The notes under the pieces are model-generated. The model saw only the letters and a list, made by a program, of their open reading frames with translations, was not told the origin of the DNA and did not search any database. Below, piece by piece: positions 57,296-64,000 of a stretch of DNA of 64,000 bases (position 1 is the stretch's first letter; the number at the start of each line of letters is the position of its first letter). The stretch is from Candidatus Rokuibacteriota bacterium (GTDB lineage: Bacteria; Methylomirabilota; Methylomirabilia; Rokubacteriales; CSP1-6). Made by a program: the position numbers and the translations under genes. The stretch spans positions 1-64,000 of the forward strand of contig QHSI01000015.1 in NCBI GenBank assembly GCA_003221515.1. Reading direction: 5' to 3'.

Positions 57296-58450
57296 TTGAT
57301 CCGCGTCCTCCAGCTTCTCACCGCGACCGCGCTCGGCGGCGGGCCACGGCAGGTCTATCACCTCGTTCGCCGTCTTCCTCGCGACGAGTTCAGCGTGTGC
57401 GTCGGCGGCCCCGGGGATCGTCGCTATCGTGAAAACCTTGGCGTGCTCGGTGTCGCGCTCGCTCCGATCGACTTCGACACGCTCGGCGGCTCTCCGCTGA
57501 CGCTCCGGCGCACGCTGCGGCTGATTCGCGAGTTCCGCGCTGACGTGGTTCACACGCACGGCAAGGGCGCGGGCTTCTACGGGCGGTTGGCCGCTCGTGT
57601 GGCGGGCGTACCGGCCGTCCATACGTTCCACGGCATCCACTACGAGGGTTACTCGCGCGTCGGCCGCCGCGCCTATCTCGCGCTCGAACGATCATTGGCG
57701 CGTCTTACGCACACGGTGATCAACGTCTCGGCCAGCCAGCAGTCCGAGGCGTTCGCTCTCGGCGTGAGCCGGCCAGGGCGGAGCGCAGTCGTCGTGAACG
57801 GAATTGACGTCGATGAGCTGGACCAACGGACCGCGTGGGGTCGCGGGGCTCTCGGCTTTTTGCCAAACTCTTTGGTGCTTGGCTGTGTGGCCCGGTTCGA
57901 TCCGGTAAAGCGCCACGAAGTCCTGCTCGGCGCGCTCAGGCGCCTGGCGCCGAGCCGTCCGCGCGTACGGCTCTTGCTGGTCGGCGACGGGCCTGAGCGT
58001 GACCGCCTCGAGAGAATGGCGTTGGAGCTCCCGATGCCAGAAAGCAGGATCACCTCTTTGGCCGACAGCCGGATCACGTCCTTCGGCGTGGCCGAATGGG
58101 ACATCAGCCCTTACGGAGCGATGGACATCTATGTGACTGCGTCGGCCAAGGAAGGACTGCCGCTGGCGCCGCTGGAGGCGATGGCGTCCAGGCTGCCGGT
58201 CATCGCGAGTGACATCCCGGGCCACCGTGACGTTGTCGCTCACGGTGAGACCGGACTGCTCGTGCCTGCGGAGGACGACAAGGCACTGGCGGAGGCGATC
58301 GAATCCTTGCTGGACGACGGCCAGCGCCGCGCGCGGATGGGACGCGCCGGACGCGAGCGGGTGCTACGCGACTTCGCGATCGGGCCGATGGTCGAGAAGA
58401 CGGCCGCGATCTATCGCGCGGCGATCATCACGCCGGGGCGTCGGCGCTGA
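57296..58450 (+). CDS. family 4 glycosyltransferase
   Basis: A 384-residue GT-B enzyme. The glycine loop ATALGGGPRQVYHL opens the acceptor domain, VHTHGKGAGFYGR and TFHGIHYEGY follow, and the donor domain has GCVARFDPVKRHEVLL, VGDGPERDRL and the nucleotide-sugar site SAKEGLPLAPLEAM. It may build a polysaccharide or glycolipid together with the epimerase downstream. The TTG at 57296 keeps the N-terminal strand. A short internal duplication (SRITSLADSRITSFG) is present. The 3' end overlaps a minus-strand remnant. Confidence 0.93.
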   Translation: MIRVLQLLTATALGGGPRQVYHLVRRLPRDEFSVCVGGPGDRRYRENLGVLGVALAPIDFDTLGGSPLTLRRTLRLIREFRADVVHTHGKGAGFYGRLAARVAGVPAVHTFHGIHYEGYSRVGRRAYLALERSLARLTHTVINVSASQQSEAFALGVSRPGRSAVVVNGIDVDELDQRTAWGRGALGFLPNSLVLGCVARFDPVKRHEVLLGALRRLAPSRPRVRLLLVGDGPERDRLERMALELPMPESRITSLADSRITSFGVAEWDISPYGAMDIYVTASAKEGLPLAPLEAMASRLPVIASDIPGHRDVVAHGETGLLVPAEDDKALAEAIESLLDDGQRRARMGRAGRERVLRDFAIGPMVEKTAAIYRAAIITPGRRR

Positions 58451-58594
58451 AGCGGCGGAGGCAGTAGAGCAGGTCGCCCAGACAACGGTACAGAGCTTGC
58501 CAGTGCGTTCCTTGGTCGTCAGCGGCCACCGGCCGTCCCGACACGCCTCGCGCAACTCGCCGACGGTCAGGTTGGTGCAATAGCAGAGAAGCAT
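58428..58594 (-). pseudogene. BFD-like [2Fe-2S] protein with a one-base frameshift
   Basis: From ATG 58594 the frame encodes MLLCYCTNLTVGELREACRD and, after a linker, TGKLCT. The expected next Cys and the end of the domain (CLGDLLYCLRRFSADAPA) are present but one frame away, finishing at TGA 58428-58430. Restoring one C in the CC run near 58487-58491 would give a 56-residue protein with the CxC and CxxC of bacterioferritin-associated-ferredoxin-type proteins. It is either a sequencing error or a recent frameshift. Confidence 0.65.
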
Positions 58595-58711
58595 CGAATC
58601 CACGGGCTCCGGGAGTGGCGCGCTCACCTCGCCTCGATGCGCCACCCTACCGCGCGAATTTCCGGGGTGTCAAGCGCCGGCGGGACAGCCGGCCGGCCCG
58701 AGCTACGGTGA

Positions 58712-58717
58712 TACAAT
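58712..58717 (+). promoter_or_regulatory. -10 element for a probably leaderless transcript
   Basis: TACAAT ends six bases before the GTG at 58724, which has no ribosome-binding site. No convincing -35 is visible. This mirrors the arrangement at 32365-32370. Confidence 0.33.
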
Positions 58718-58723
58718 CGGCGG

Positions 58724-59677
58724 GTGAACGACGTAGTTCTGGTCACCGGCGGCGCCGGCTTCATCGGCTCACACCTCGTGCAACGGCTCCTCACCGACGG
58801 CGCCCGCGTTCGCGTCCTCGACAATTTCTCGACTGGCACGCGTGGGAATCTCGCCTTCGCCAAGCCCCTCCAGCGCCGGCTCACGGTCGTCCGAGGGGAC
58901 ATTCGCAGTCTGGCGACGGTGATCCGCGCCGCCCGCGGTACGCGGGTGATCTTCCACCAGGCCGCGATGCGCTCGGTGCCCCGCTCGGTGAAGGATCCGC
59001 TGGGCGCGAACGCGAACAACGTGAACGGGACGCTCAACGTGCTCGAAGCGGCGCGGCGCTGCCGCGTTCCACGGGTGGTCTACGCGTCGTCGTCCTCGGT
59101 CTACGGCGCGCGACCGGAGCTTCCCAAGCGCGAGGATCAATCCCCGGCACCGGTCTCGCCGTACGCCGTGTCCAAGGCGGCCGGTGAGCAGTACGCCGCC
59201 ATCTGGACCCACCTCTACGGCGTGGAGACGGTCGGGCTGCGCTACTTCAACGTCTTCGGGCCGCGGCAGGATCCGAAATCCGAGTACGCGGCGGTGATCC
59301 CACGGTTCATCCTCTGGGGGCTGCGTGGCCGTCCGCTCGAGGTCCACGGCGACGGCAACCAGTCCCGTGACTTCACGTACATCGACAACGTCGTCGAGGC
59401 CAATCTCCTGGCGGCCAGGGCGCGCGACGCGGGGGGCGAAGCGTTCAACGTCGGGTGCGGCAGCCGCGTGAGCCTGCTCGAGATCGTCGCGCGGCTCGAG
59501 GCGATCCTCGGTCGGAGCCTCCAGCGGAAACACACCCCGGCGCGCTCCGGCGACGTGCCCCACACGCTGGCCGACGTCTCGAAGGCCAAGCGGCTTCTGG
59601 GCTACGAGCCGCTGGTGGATTTCGACGAAGGGTTCCGGCGCACCGTCGACTACTTCACGTCGTCGTTCAAGAGCTAG
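58724..59677 (+). CDS. NAD-dependent sugar epimerase/dehydratase
   Basis: A 317-residue extended SDR, UDP-glucose/UDP-N-acetylglucosamine 4-epimerase-like. The NAD loop is GGAGFIG (about 9-15). The catalytic Ser/Thr region is SSSSVYG and the pair is Tyr147 and Lys151 (SPYAVSK). The substrate-side RYFNVFGPRQDP and SRDFTYIDNVV are standard. It probably provides a sugar nucleotide for the upstream glycosyltransferase. Confidence 0.94.
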   Translation: MNDVVLVTGGAGFIGSHLVQRLLTDGARVRVLDNFSTGTRGNLAFAKPLQRRLTVVRGDIRSLATVIRAARGTRVIFHQAAMRSVPRSVKDPLGANANNVNGTLNVLEAARRCRVPRVVYASSSSVYGARPELPKREDQSPAPVSPYAVSKAAGEQYAAIWTHLYGVETVGLRYFNVFGPRQDPKSEYAAVIPRFILWGLRGRPLEVHGDGNQSRDFTYIDNVVEANLLAARARDAGGEAFNVGCGSRVSLLEIVARLEAILGRSLQRKHTPARSGDVPHTLADVSKAKRLLGYEPLVDFDEGFRRTVDYFTSSFKS

Positions 59678-59689
59678 GAGGGCCTCGAG

Positions 59690-61064
59690 ATGCGCCGCCT
59701 CGTCGGGTTGCTGCTCGCCGTGCTCGCTGCGGGCACGCTCGCATTTCCCGCCGCGGCGCCGGCGCAGAACCTCGTGGTGCAGGTGGCCACCGAGCCGCCG
59801 GGTCTGGACCTGACGGCGACGCCGGCGTCGGCGACCGCGGCGGTGGTCTTCTACAACGTGCAGGAGGCCCTGGTGAAGGTGGACCGCCACGGCAAGATCG
59901 TGCCGTGGCTGGCCGAGCGCTGGCACACCGCCGACAACAAGAACTACACGTTCTTCCTCAAGCACGGCGTGCGCTTCCACAACGGCCGCGAGCTGAAGGC
60001 CGCCGACGTGAAGTTCGCCATCGACCGGGCGATGAATCCCGAGACCAAGCACCCCTATCCCGGGTACTACGAGGCGATCGGCGACATCATCGTCAAGGAC
60101 GACTACACGATCACCGTCACCCTCAAGGGCACCAACGCCAATTTCCTGCTCAACATGGCGCGCCAGGGTTCGGTCATGTACCCGCGCGAGGCTGTCGACA
60201 CGCTGAAGAGCGAGCCGATCGGCACCGGGCCCTACAAGGTCGCCGAGTGGGTGCGGGGCGACCGCATCGTGCTCGTGAAGAACCCGGACTATCACGTGAA
60301 GGGGCTGCCCAAGCTCGACCGGGTGACATACCGCTTCATCCCCGATCCGAACGCTGCGCTGGCCGCGCTCAAGTCCGGCGACATCGACGCCGCGATGTTC
60401 GGCATCGGCCCCGAGCACGTGCCGGATCTGCAGAAGGACGGGCGGTTCCAGGTGATCATCGGCGAGACGACCAACGACGTGATCATGTCGATGAACAACT
60501 CGCGCAAGCCGTACACCGACGTGCGGGTGCGGCGGGCCATCACCTACGGGGTCAACAAGCCCGAGGTGGTGAAGGGCGCGATGTTCGGTCTCGGCCGCGT
60601 GCTCGGCACCAACGTCGATCCGCTCAACCCGTACTTCGTCGACATGTCCGGCGCCATGCCCCACGACGCCGCCAGGGCCAAGAAGCTGCTGGCCGAGGCC
60701 GGCTACCCGAACGGGTTCGAGACCGTGCTGAAGGTCGCGCCGCAGTACTACTACACGGTGCGCACCGGCGAGGTGCTGGCCGACCAGCTCCAGAAGGTCG
60801 GCGTGAAGGTCAAGATCGAGCAGATCGAGTGGGGCCAGTGGCTCTCGGTTCCAGAAGCTCTTCAAGGACTCGGAAGTGACGGTCGACGACAAGGCGCGCC
60901 GCGAGCTGTACGTGAAGATGCAGAAGAAGCTCGTGGAGGACGCGCCGGTGGTGTGGCTCTACATCCACCCGCGGCTGGCCGTCACCAAGAAGGGTCTGCA
61001 GGGGCTCTGGAAGGATCTGCCGCTGCCGGCGTTCGATCTCTCCGAAGTCTCGTGGGCGAAATAG
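59690..61064 (+). pseudogene. peptide ABC substrate-binding protein with internal deletion and frameshift
   Basis: The first frame from ATG 59690 gives a typical SBP_bac_5 protein: signal peptide (about 1-25, ending PAQ), AVVFYNVQEALVKV, IGTGPYKVAEW and a long ligand domain as far as EQIEWGQWLS. At about 60845-60850 the similarity shifts to another frame (RFQKLFKDSEVTVDDKARR) and continues to a normal end (DLSEVSWAK) at 61064. About 40-45 codons are missing. The first frame alone runs on with Arg-rich nonsense to 61081. The product as read would lack part of its hinge and C-terminal lobe. Confidence 0.82.
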
Positions 61065-61085
61065 CCGGGATCCTCTCCTAAAGAC

Positions 61086-62030
61086 GTGCGGGGGTACATC
61101 GCGAGGCGGGCCGCGGCCTTCGTGGTGACTCTTCTCGTCGTCTCACTGCTGGTGTTCGTGGTCGTGCGCGTGCTTCCGGGCGATCCCGCGCTGATCATCA
61201 TCGGCCCGGACGGCAGCCCCGAGGCGGCGGCGCGCCTGCGCGAGGCGATGGGGTTGAACCGTCCGATCGCCGTCCAGTACGCGGAGTGGCTCACCGGCGC
61301 GCTGCGCGGCGATCTCGGGAAGTCGCTGCAGTACGACGTGCCGGTCGGGCGACTCATCGTGAGCCGCCTGCCGGTGACACTCCCGCTCGCGTTCATGGCG
61401 GCGACCCTCATGGTGGTCACGGCGCTTCCGCTCGGTCTCTTCGCCGCCCGCCATCACCGTCGTGTCGGCGACTACCTCGCCATGGTCGTGTCGCAGATCG
61501 GCATCGCCGTCCCGGGATTCTGGGCCGGTCTGCTCCTCATCTTGTTGTTCTCCGTCCACCTGGGCTGGGTGCAGTCCGGCGGGTTCGCCGGCTGGTCGAC
61601 TGGCCTCTGGCCGGGCATCCGATCGCTCCTGCTCCCGGCGGTGGCGCTCGGGCTCTTTCAGGCCGCGGTGCTCGTGCGCGCGACCCGGTCGTCGGTGCTG
61701 GACGTCCTGAGAGAGGACTACGTGCGCACCGCGCGTGCCAAGGGCGTCAGCGAGCTCTCGGCGCTCGCCAAGCACACGCTTCGCAACGCGCTGATCCCGA
61801 TCGTGACCGTGGCCGGCCTGCAGCTCGGCCAACTCGTGGCCGGCGCCATCATCCTCGAATCGGTGTTCGCGCTGCCGGGCCTGGGACGTCTGGCGCTCGG
61901 CGCCATCACCGCGCGTGACCTGCCGGTGGTCCAGGGCGTGACGCTCTTCGTCGCGTCGTCCATCGTGTTCATCAACTTCGCGGTCGATCTGCTGTACGTC
62001 GTGCTCGATCCTCGAATCCGCTATGACTAG
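61086..62030 (+). CDS. peptide-type ABC permease (OppB/DppB), second set
   Basis: A 314-residue permease. It has the OppB N terminus (FVVTLLVVSLLVFVVVRVLPGDPA), GDLGKSLQY and the EAA coupling loop ARAKGVSELSALAKHTLRNALIP. Six helices are predicted. The GTG at 61086 follows the substrate-binding-protein gene by 21 bases. No ATPase genes accompany this set before the window ends. Confidence 0.95.
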   Translation: MRGYIARRAAAFVVTLLVVSLLVFVVVRVLPGDPALIIIGPDGSPEAAARLREAMGLNRPIAVQYAEWLTGALRGDLGKSLQYDVPVGRLIVSRLPVTLPLAFMAATLMVVTALPLGLFAARHHRRVGDYLAMVVSQIGIAVPGFWAGLLLILLFSVHLGWVQSGGFAGWSTGLWPGIRSLLLPAVALGLFQAAVLVRATRSSVLDVLREDYVRTARAKGVSELSALAKHTLRNALIPIVTVAGLQLGQLVAGAIILESVFALPGLGRLALGAITARDLPVVQGVTLFVASSIVFINFAVDLLYVVLDPRIRYD

Positions 62031-62036
62031 ATTTTT

Positions 62037-62148
62037 TCGGGGGCCCGTCGAGGCCCCGAAGACGTTAAGCGTGGTCGAGGGGCGCCACGGCTCCGCCGGG
62101 GCGCGCCCGAGCGTTGGGGAGTTTGGGGGGCCCGTCGAGGCCCCCCAA
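62037..62148 (+). repeat. pair of CGTCGA-loop hairpins between two permease genes
   Basis: Hairpin one (62037-62059) and hairpin two (62123-62148) share GGGGCCCGTCGAGGCCCC. In the second, ten-base arms TTGGGGGGCC/GGCCCCCCAA close a CGTCGA loop perfectly; the first has one bulged G. The 63 bases between them hold a third G/C-rich stem-loop. The unit lies in the only large gap of this operon and could set the ratio of the two permeases or be a REP-type element. Confidence 0.85.
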
Positions 62149-62156
62149 TCAAGATA

Positions 62157-62975
62157 TTGAGACCGCGGCCGCTGAGGCACGTGACGTTTGCGATGGGGGC
62201 GGCGATCACGGCCCTGCTGCTCGCGACCGCCGCGCTCAGCCTCGTCTATACGCCGCGCGACCCGCTGAAGATGTCGATCACCGGGCGCCTGCAGGGACCG
62301 TCCGGCCCGCATCCGTTCGGCACCGACCAATACGGGCGCGACGTGCTCTCGCGCGTGATGCGGGGCACCGTGACCTCCATCGCCGTCGGCGTGATCGCGG
62401 TCGGGATCGGCGCGGCGCTGGGCATGTTGATCGGCATCCTCAGCGGCTACGCCGGCGGAGCGCTCGACGAAGGGTTCATGCGACTGGTCGACGCGATTCA
62501 GGGATTTCCCGCGATCCTCTCGGCGCTGCTGTTCGCCGCGGTGTTCACGCCCGGCATCGCGCTCAGCATGGTCGCGATCGGCATCGCCTTCGTGCCGGCC
62601 TTCGCGCGGCTGACGCGTGCCGGCTTCCTCGAGCTCCGCGAGCGCGAGTTCGTCGTCGCGGCCCGCGCGCTCGGCGCCCCCGACCGCCGTCTCATCGCGC
62701 GGCACATCCTGCCGAACACGCTGCCGCCGCTGATCGTCCAGGCGACGACGAGCTTCCCCGTCGCCATCCTCGCCGAAGCGGGCCTCGCGTACCTCGGCCT
62801 CGGCACGCAGCCGCCGAATCCGTCCTGGGGGCTCATGCTCCGGGAGGCGCAGAACTTCTTGTCCATGAACCCATGGTTTGCGGTGTTTCCGGGAGGCGCG
62901 ATCGCGCTGACGGTGCTGGGACTGAATCTCCTCGGCGACGGACTGCGCGACTTGCTCGACCCGAAGGCGGCGTGA
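62157..62975 (+). CDS. peptide-type ABC permease (OppC/DppC), second set
   Basis: A 272-residue permease with HPFGTDQYGRDVLSRVMRGT, typical of OppC, and the coupling loop AARALGAPDRRLIARHILPN. About six helices are predicted. The TTG at 62157 is assumed; ATG 62190 is an alternative. It pairs with the preceding OppB. A possible promoter for the next gene lies 72 bases after its stop. Confidence 0.94.
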   Translation: MRPRPLRHVTFAMGAAITALLLATAALSLVYTPRDPLKMSITGRLQGPSGPHPFGTDQYGRDVLSRVMRGTVTSIAVGVIAVGIGAALGMLIGILSGYAGGALDEGFMRLVDAIQGFPAILSALLFAAVFTPGIALSMVAIGIAFVPAFARLTRAGFLELREREFVVAARALGAPDRRLIARHILPNTLPPLIVQATTSFPVAILAEAGLAYLGLGTQPPNPSWGLMLREAQNFLSMNPWFAVFPGGAIALTVLGLNLLGDGLRDLLDPKAA

Positions 62976-63046
62976 GCACGAGCGCGAACGCAAATGCACG
63001 AGCGCGGTCGCAGAATCGCCCGATGTTGAGCCGTCCGAGCTATAGA

Positions 63047-63076
63047 TTGACTAATCCGGAATTATATCGGTATCGT
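63047..63076 (+). promoter_or_regulatory. possible promoter for yjbQ
   Basis: TTGACT (63047-63052) and TATCGT (63071-63076) are 18 bases apart in a distinctly AT-rich patch (63040-63095). The leader to the ATG at 63152 would be about 70 bases and contains GGAGAG near the start codon. The gap also has a direct repeat GCACGAGCGCG at 62976 and 62996. Confidence 0.35.
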
Positions 63077-63151
63077 AACGGTTGATTTGGGCAGGCCCGC
63101 TGGCCGCGGCCAGCGAATTCAGCGTGATAGACCAGTGGAGAGAGCACGACC

Positions 63152-63580
63152 ATGAAGGTTTACAGTACCTGCTTCACGCTGTCGACCGAGGACCGCACCG
63201 AGATCTCGGACATCACCAAGCTGGTCCGGGACGCCGTCCAGCAGTTCGCGGTCACGACCGGTGTCGCGCTGGTGAACACGTTGCACACGACCTGCGCGCT
63301 GTTCGTCAATGAGTTTCAGAGTGCGCTCATCGACGACCTCAAGGCGCTCATCGATCGACTCGTGCCGGAGCGCGACGGCTACCGTCACGACGATCCACGG
63401 GTGTCGGATTGCGAGCGCGGCAACGCGCACTCGCACCTCCGGGCGGCGCTGCTCGGCCGCAACATCGCGGTGGGCGTGAACAACGGTGAGCTGACCCTCG
63501 GTCGGTTCCAGTCCGTCATCTTCGCGGAGCTCGACGGCCCGCGGAAGCGCGAGATCAGCATCCAGGTGATCGGGGAGTAG
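63152..63580 (+). CDS. YjbQ/UPF0047 family protein
   Basis: A 142-residue protein of the YjbQ family, sometimes annotated as secondary thiamine-phosphate synthase. Family residues include VNTLHTTCALFVNEFQ, a metal-site-like HDD in YRHDDP, NAHSHLRAALLG and LGRFQSVIFAELDGPRKR. The length is typical. After the stop a small CCCGC/GCGGG hairpin (63582-63600) might end transcription but has no T run. Confidence 0.93.
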   Translation: MKVYSTCFTLSTEDRTEISDITKLVRDAVQQFAVTTGVALVNTLHTTCALFVNEFQSALIDDLKALIDRLVPERDGYRHDDPRVSDCERGNAHSHLRAALLGRNIAVGVNNGELTLGRFQSVIFAELDGPRKREISIQVIGE

Positions 63581-63714
63581 ACCCGCGGTCAGGAAGCGGG
63601 TGCGCACCAGACGCACAGATCGGCCCGCGCCCTGCGTTGCCGCCGCCACCACGCCGATGGACGAGGTCGTCATGGGCAACGCGGTGGGCGCCCTCGCCGT
63701 CAGGATCGTCGGCG

Positions 63715-63959
63715 CCGTAGGCACCGGTCGTGCGTAGCGGGGACCGCAGACGCTAAAGAGTCGTAGGGAAGCGGCAGGGATCCCATAGAGAGCGGCCAGT
63801 AACACGGCCTGCTCGCCCGTCCATTTCGCGAACGAGTACGGGGCGCCCCACCCAGGCCCGTCGCGTCGCTTCGAGGACCGCCACCGTCCCCCGACGTTTA
63901 ACGAGTTCCCTTGACCCTGGGCCAGGCTCCATGTTCACATGTTGAACAACGCGGCCCAT
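63715..63959 (-). pseudogene. NAD-dependent epimerase/dehydratase remnant
   Basis: In one minus-strand frame residues resembling the middle of an extended SDR appear (RGTVAVLEATRRAWVGRPVLV, about 63831-63893). At about 63838 a second frame continues with the Lys-containing catalytic helix region of such enzymes (YSFAKWTGEQAVLLAALYG, then RLFSVCGPRYARP) to about 63715. The N terminus, the segment holding the usual Ser/Tyr residues, and the C terminus are missing. The rest of 63581-63957 shows no intact gene. Limits are approximate. Confidence 0.6.
63932..63948. promoter_or_regulatory. operator-like palindrome
   Basis: TGTTCA-CATGT-TGAACA is a perfect six-base inverted repeat with a five-base spacer, ending nine bases before the ATG at 63958. 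It could be a repressor site for the gene entering the window end, but no -10/-35 pair is convincing (TTGACC at 63911-63916 only). Confidence 0.35.
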
Positions 63960-64000
63960 GGAAAGATCGACCGAGCGCGAGCTGGAGATCCTGACGGCGA
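63958..64000 (+). CDS. possible start of a gene cut by the window end
   Basis: ATG 63958 opens MERSTERELEILTA and runs off the window. Charged helical beginnings like this are common in small regulators, but 14 codons are too few to judge. The palindrome just upstream is the only support. Confidence 0.25.
   Translation, partial: MERSTERELEILTA

Noticed and set aside
62031-62059. Rho-independent terminator after the second oppB
   Set aside because: The T run precedes the hairpin on the plus strand and no T run follows it on either strand.

Overview
The window is bacterial, very GC-rich and densely coded. Neighbouring genes often overlap by four bases (ATGA, GTGA or TTGA), and GTG and TTG starts are common. 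The gene mix is an A-type cytochrome c oxidase, a bd-like oxidase with multiheme partners, several Opp/Dpp-type ABC permeases, DUF1501/DUF1800 proteins and squalene synthase. This would fit an uncultured soil or subsurface lineage such as Rokubacteria/Methylomirabilota, but that is an impression from content; I see no rRNA or other phylogenetic anchor. I recognise no tRNA, rRNA, CRISPR array, insertion sequence or prophage.

Layout. 1-6.4 kb (minus): protein quality control (clpB, dnaJ-like, htrA, ftsH). 6.5-12.1 kb (plus): bd-like oxidase subunit, two membrane-anchored cytochromes c, a diheme cytochrome fused to an ethylbenzene-dehydrogenase-type heme domain, and a cupredoxin. 12.1-19.8 kb (plus): heme-copper oxidase operon with heme O/A synthesis, two subunit III genes, two tiny membrane proteins, a DUF983 protein and a second cupredoxin. 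19.8-24.6 kb (plus): a universal stress/PCP_red/rubredoxin-like fusion, a radical SAM protein also ending in PCP_red, a membrane protein and an Mrp-like ATPase. 24.6-32.3 kb: mixed housekeeping genes (PAC2, M23 peptidase, squalene synthase, aldolase, PPOX, NUDIX). 32.4-33.3 kb: a thioredoxin-like gene with an in-frame UGA followed by a SECIS-like hairpin, best read as a selenoprotein. 33.3-39.2 kb: SDR, LMW phosphatase, sensor kinase, response regulator and response-regulator cyclase. 39.2-44.4 kb (minus): acyl-CoA ligase and an Opp operon. 44.6-48.4 kb: acyltransferase, hydroxyacid dehydrogenase, BamE-like lipoprotein, CoA-transferase remnant, enoyl-CoA hydratase. 48.5-53.4 kb (minus): ECF sigma, anti-sigma, helical-repeat protein, DUF1800 and DUF1501. 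53.6-57.0 kb (minus): SDR, ParB-like, methyltransferase, HAD and DUF1054. 57.3-64.0 kb: glycosyltransferase, epimerase, a second Opp set, YjbQ and an epimerase relic.

Two themes cut across the map. First, at least seven genes are broken, and most keep recognisable ends but have lost the middle (NUDIX at 24.6 kb, oppF at 41.4 kb, CoA-transferase at 47.5 kb, substrate-binding protein at 60.85 kb, epimerase at 63.8 kb). This is either real decay or a systematic assembly fault. Second, short G/C-run hairpins carrying GTCGA recur between genes and are once read as the tail of a protein. The best candidates for new biology are the UGA-containing redoxin, the bd-like/cytochrome/EB_dh respiratory module and the PCP_red pair beside the Mrp ATPase.
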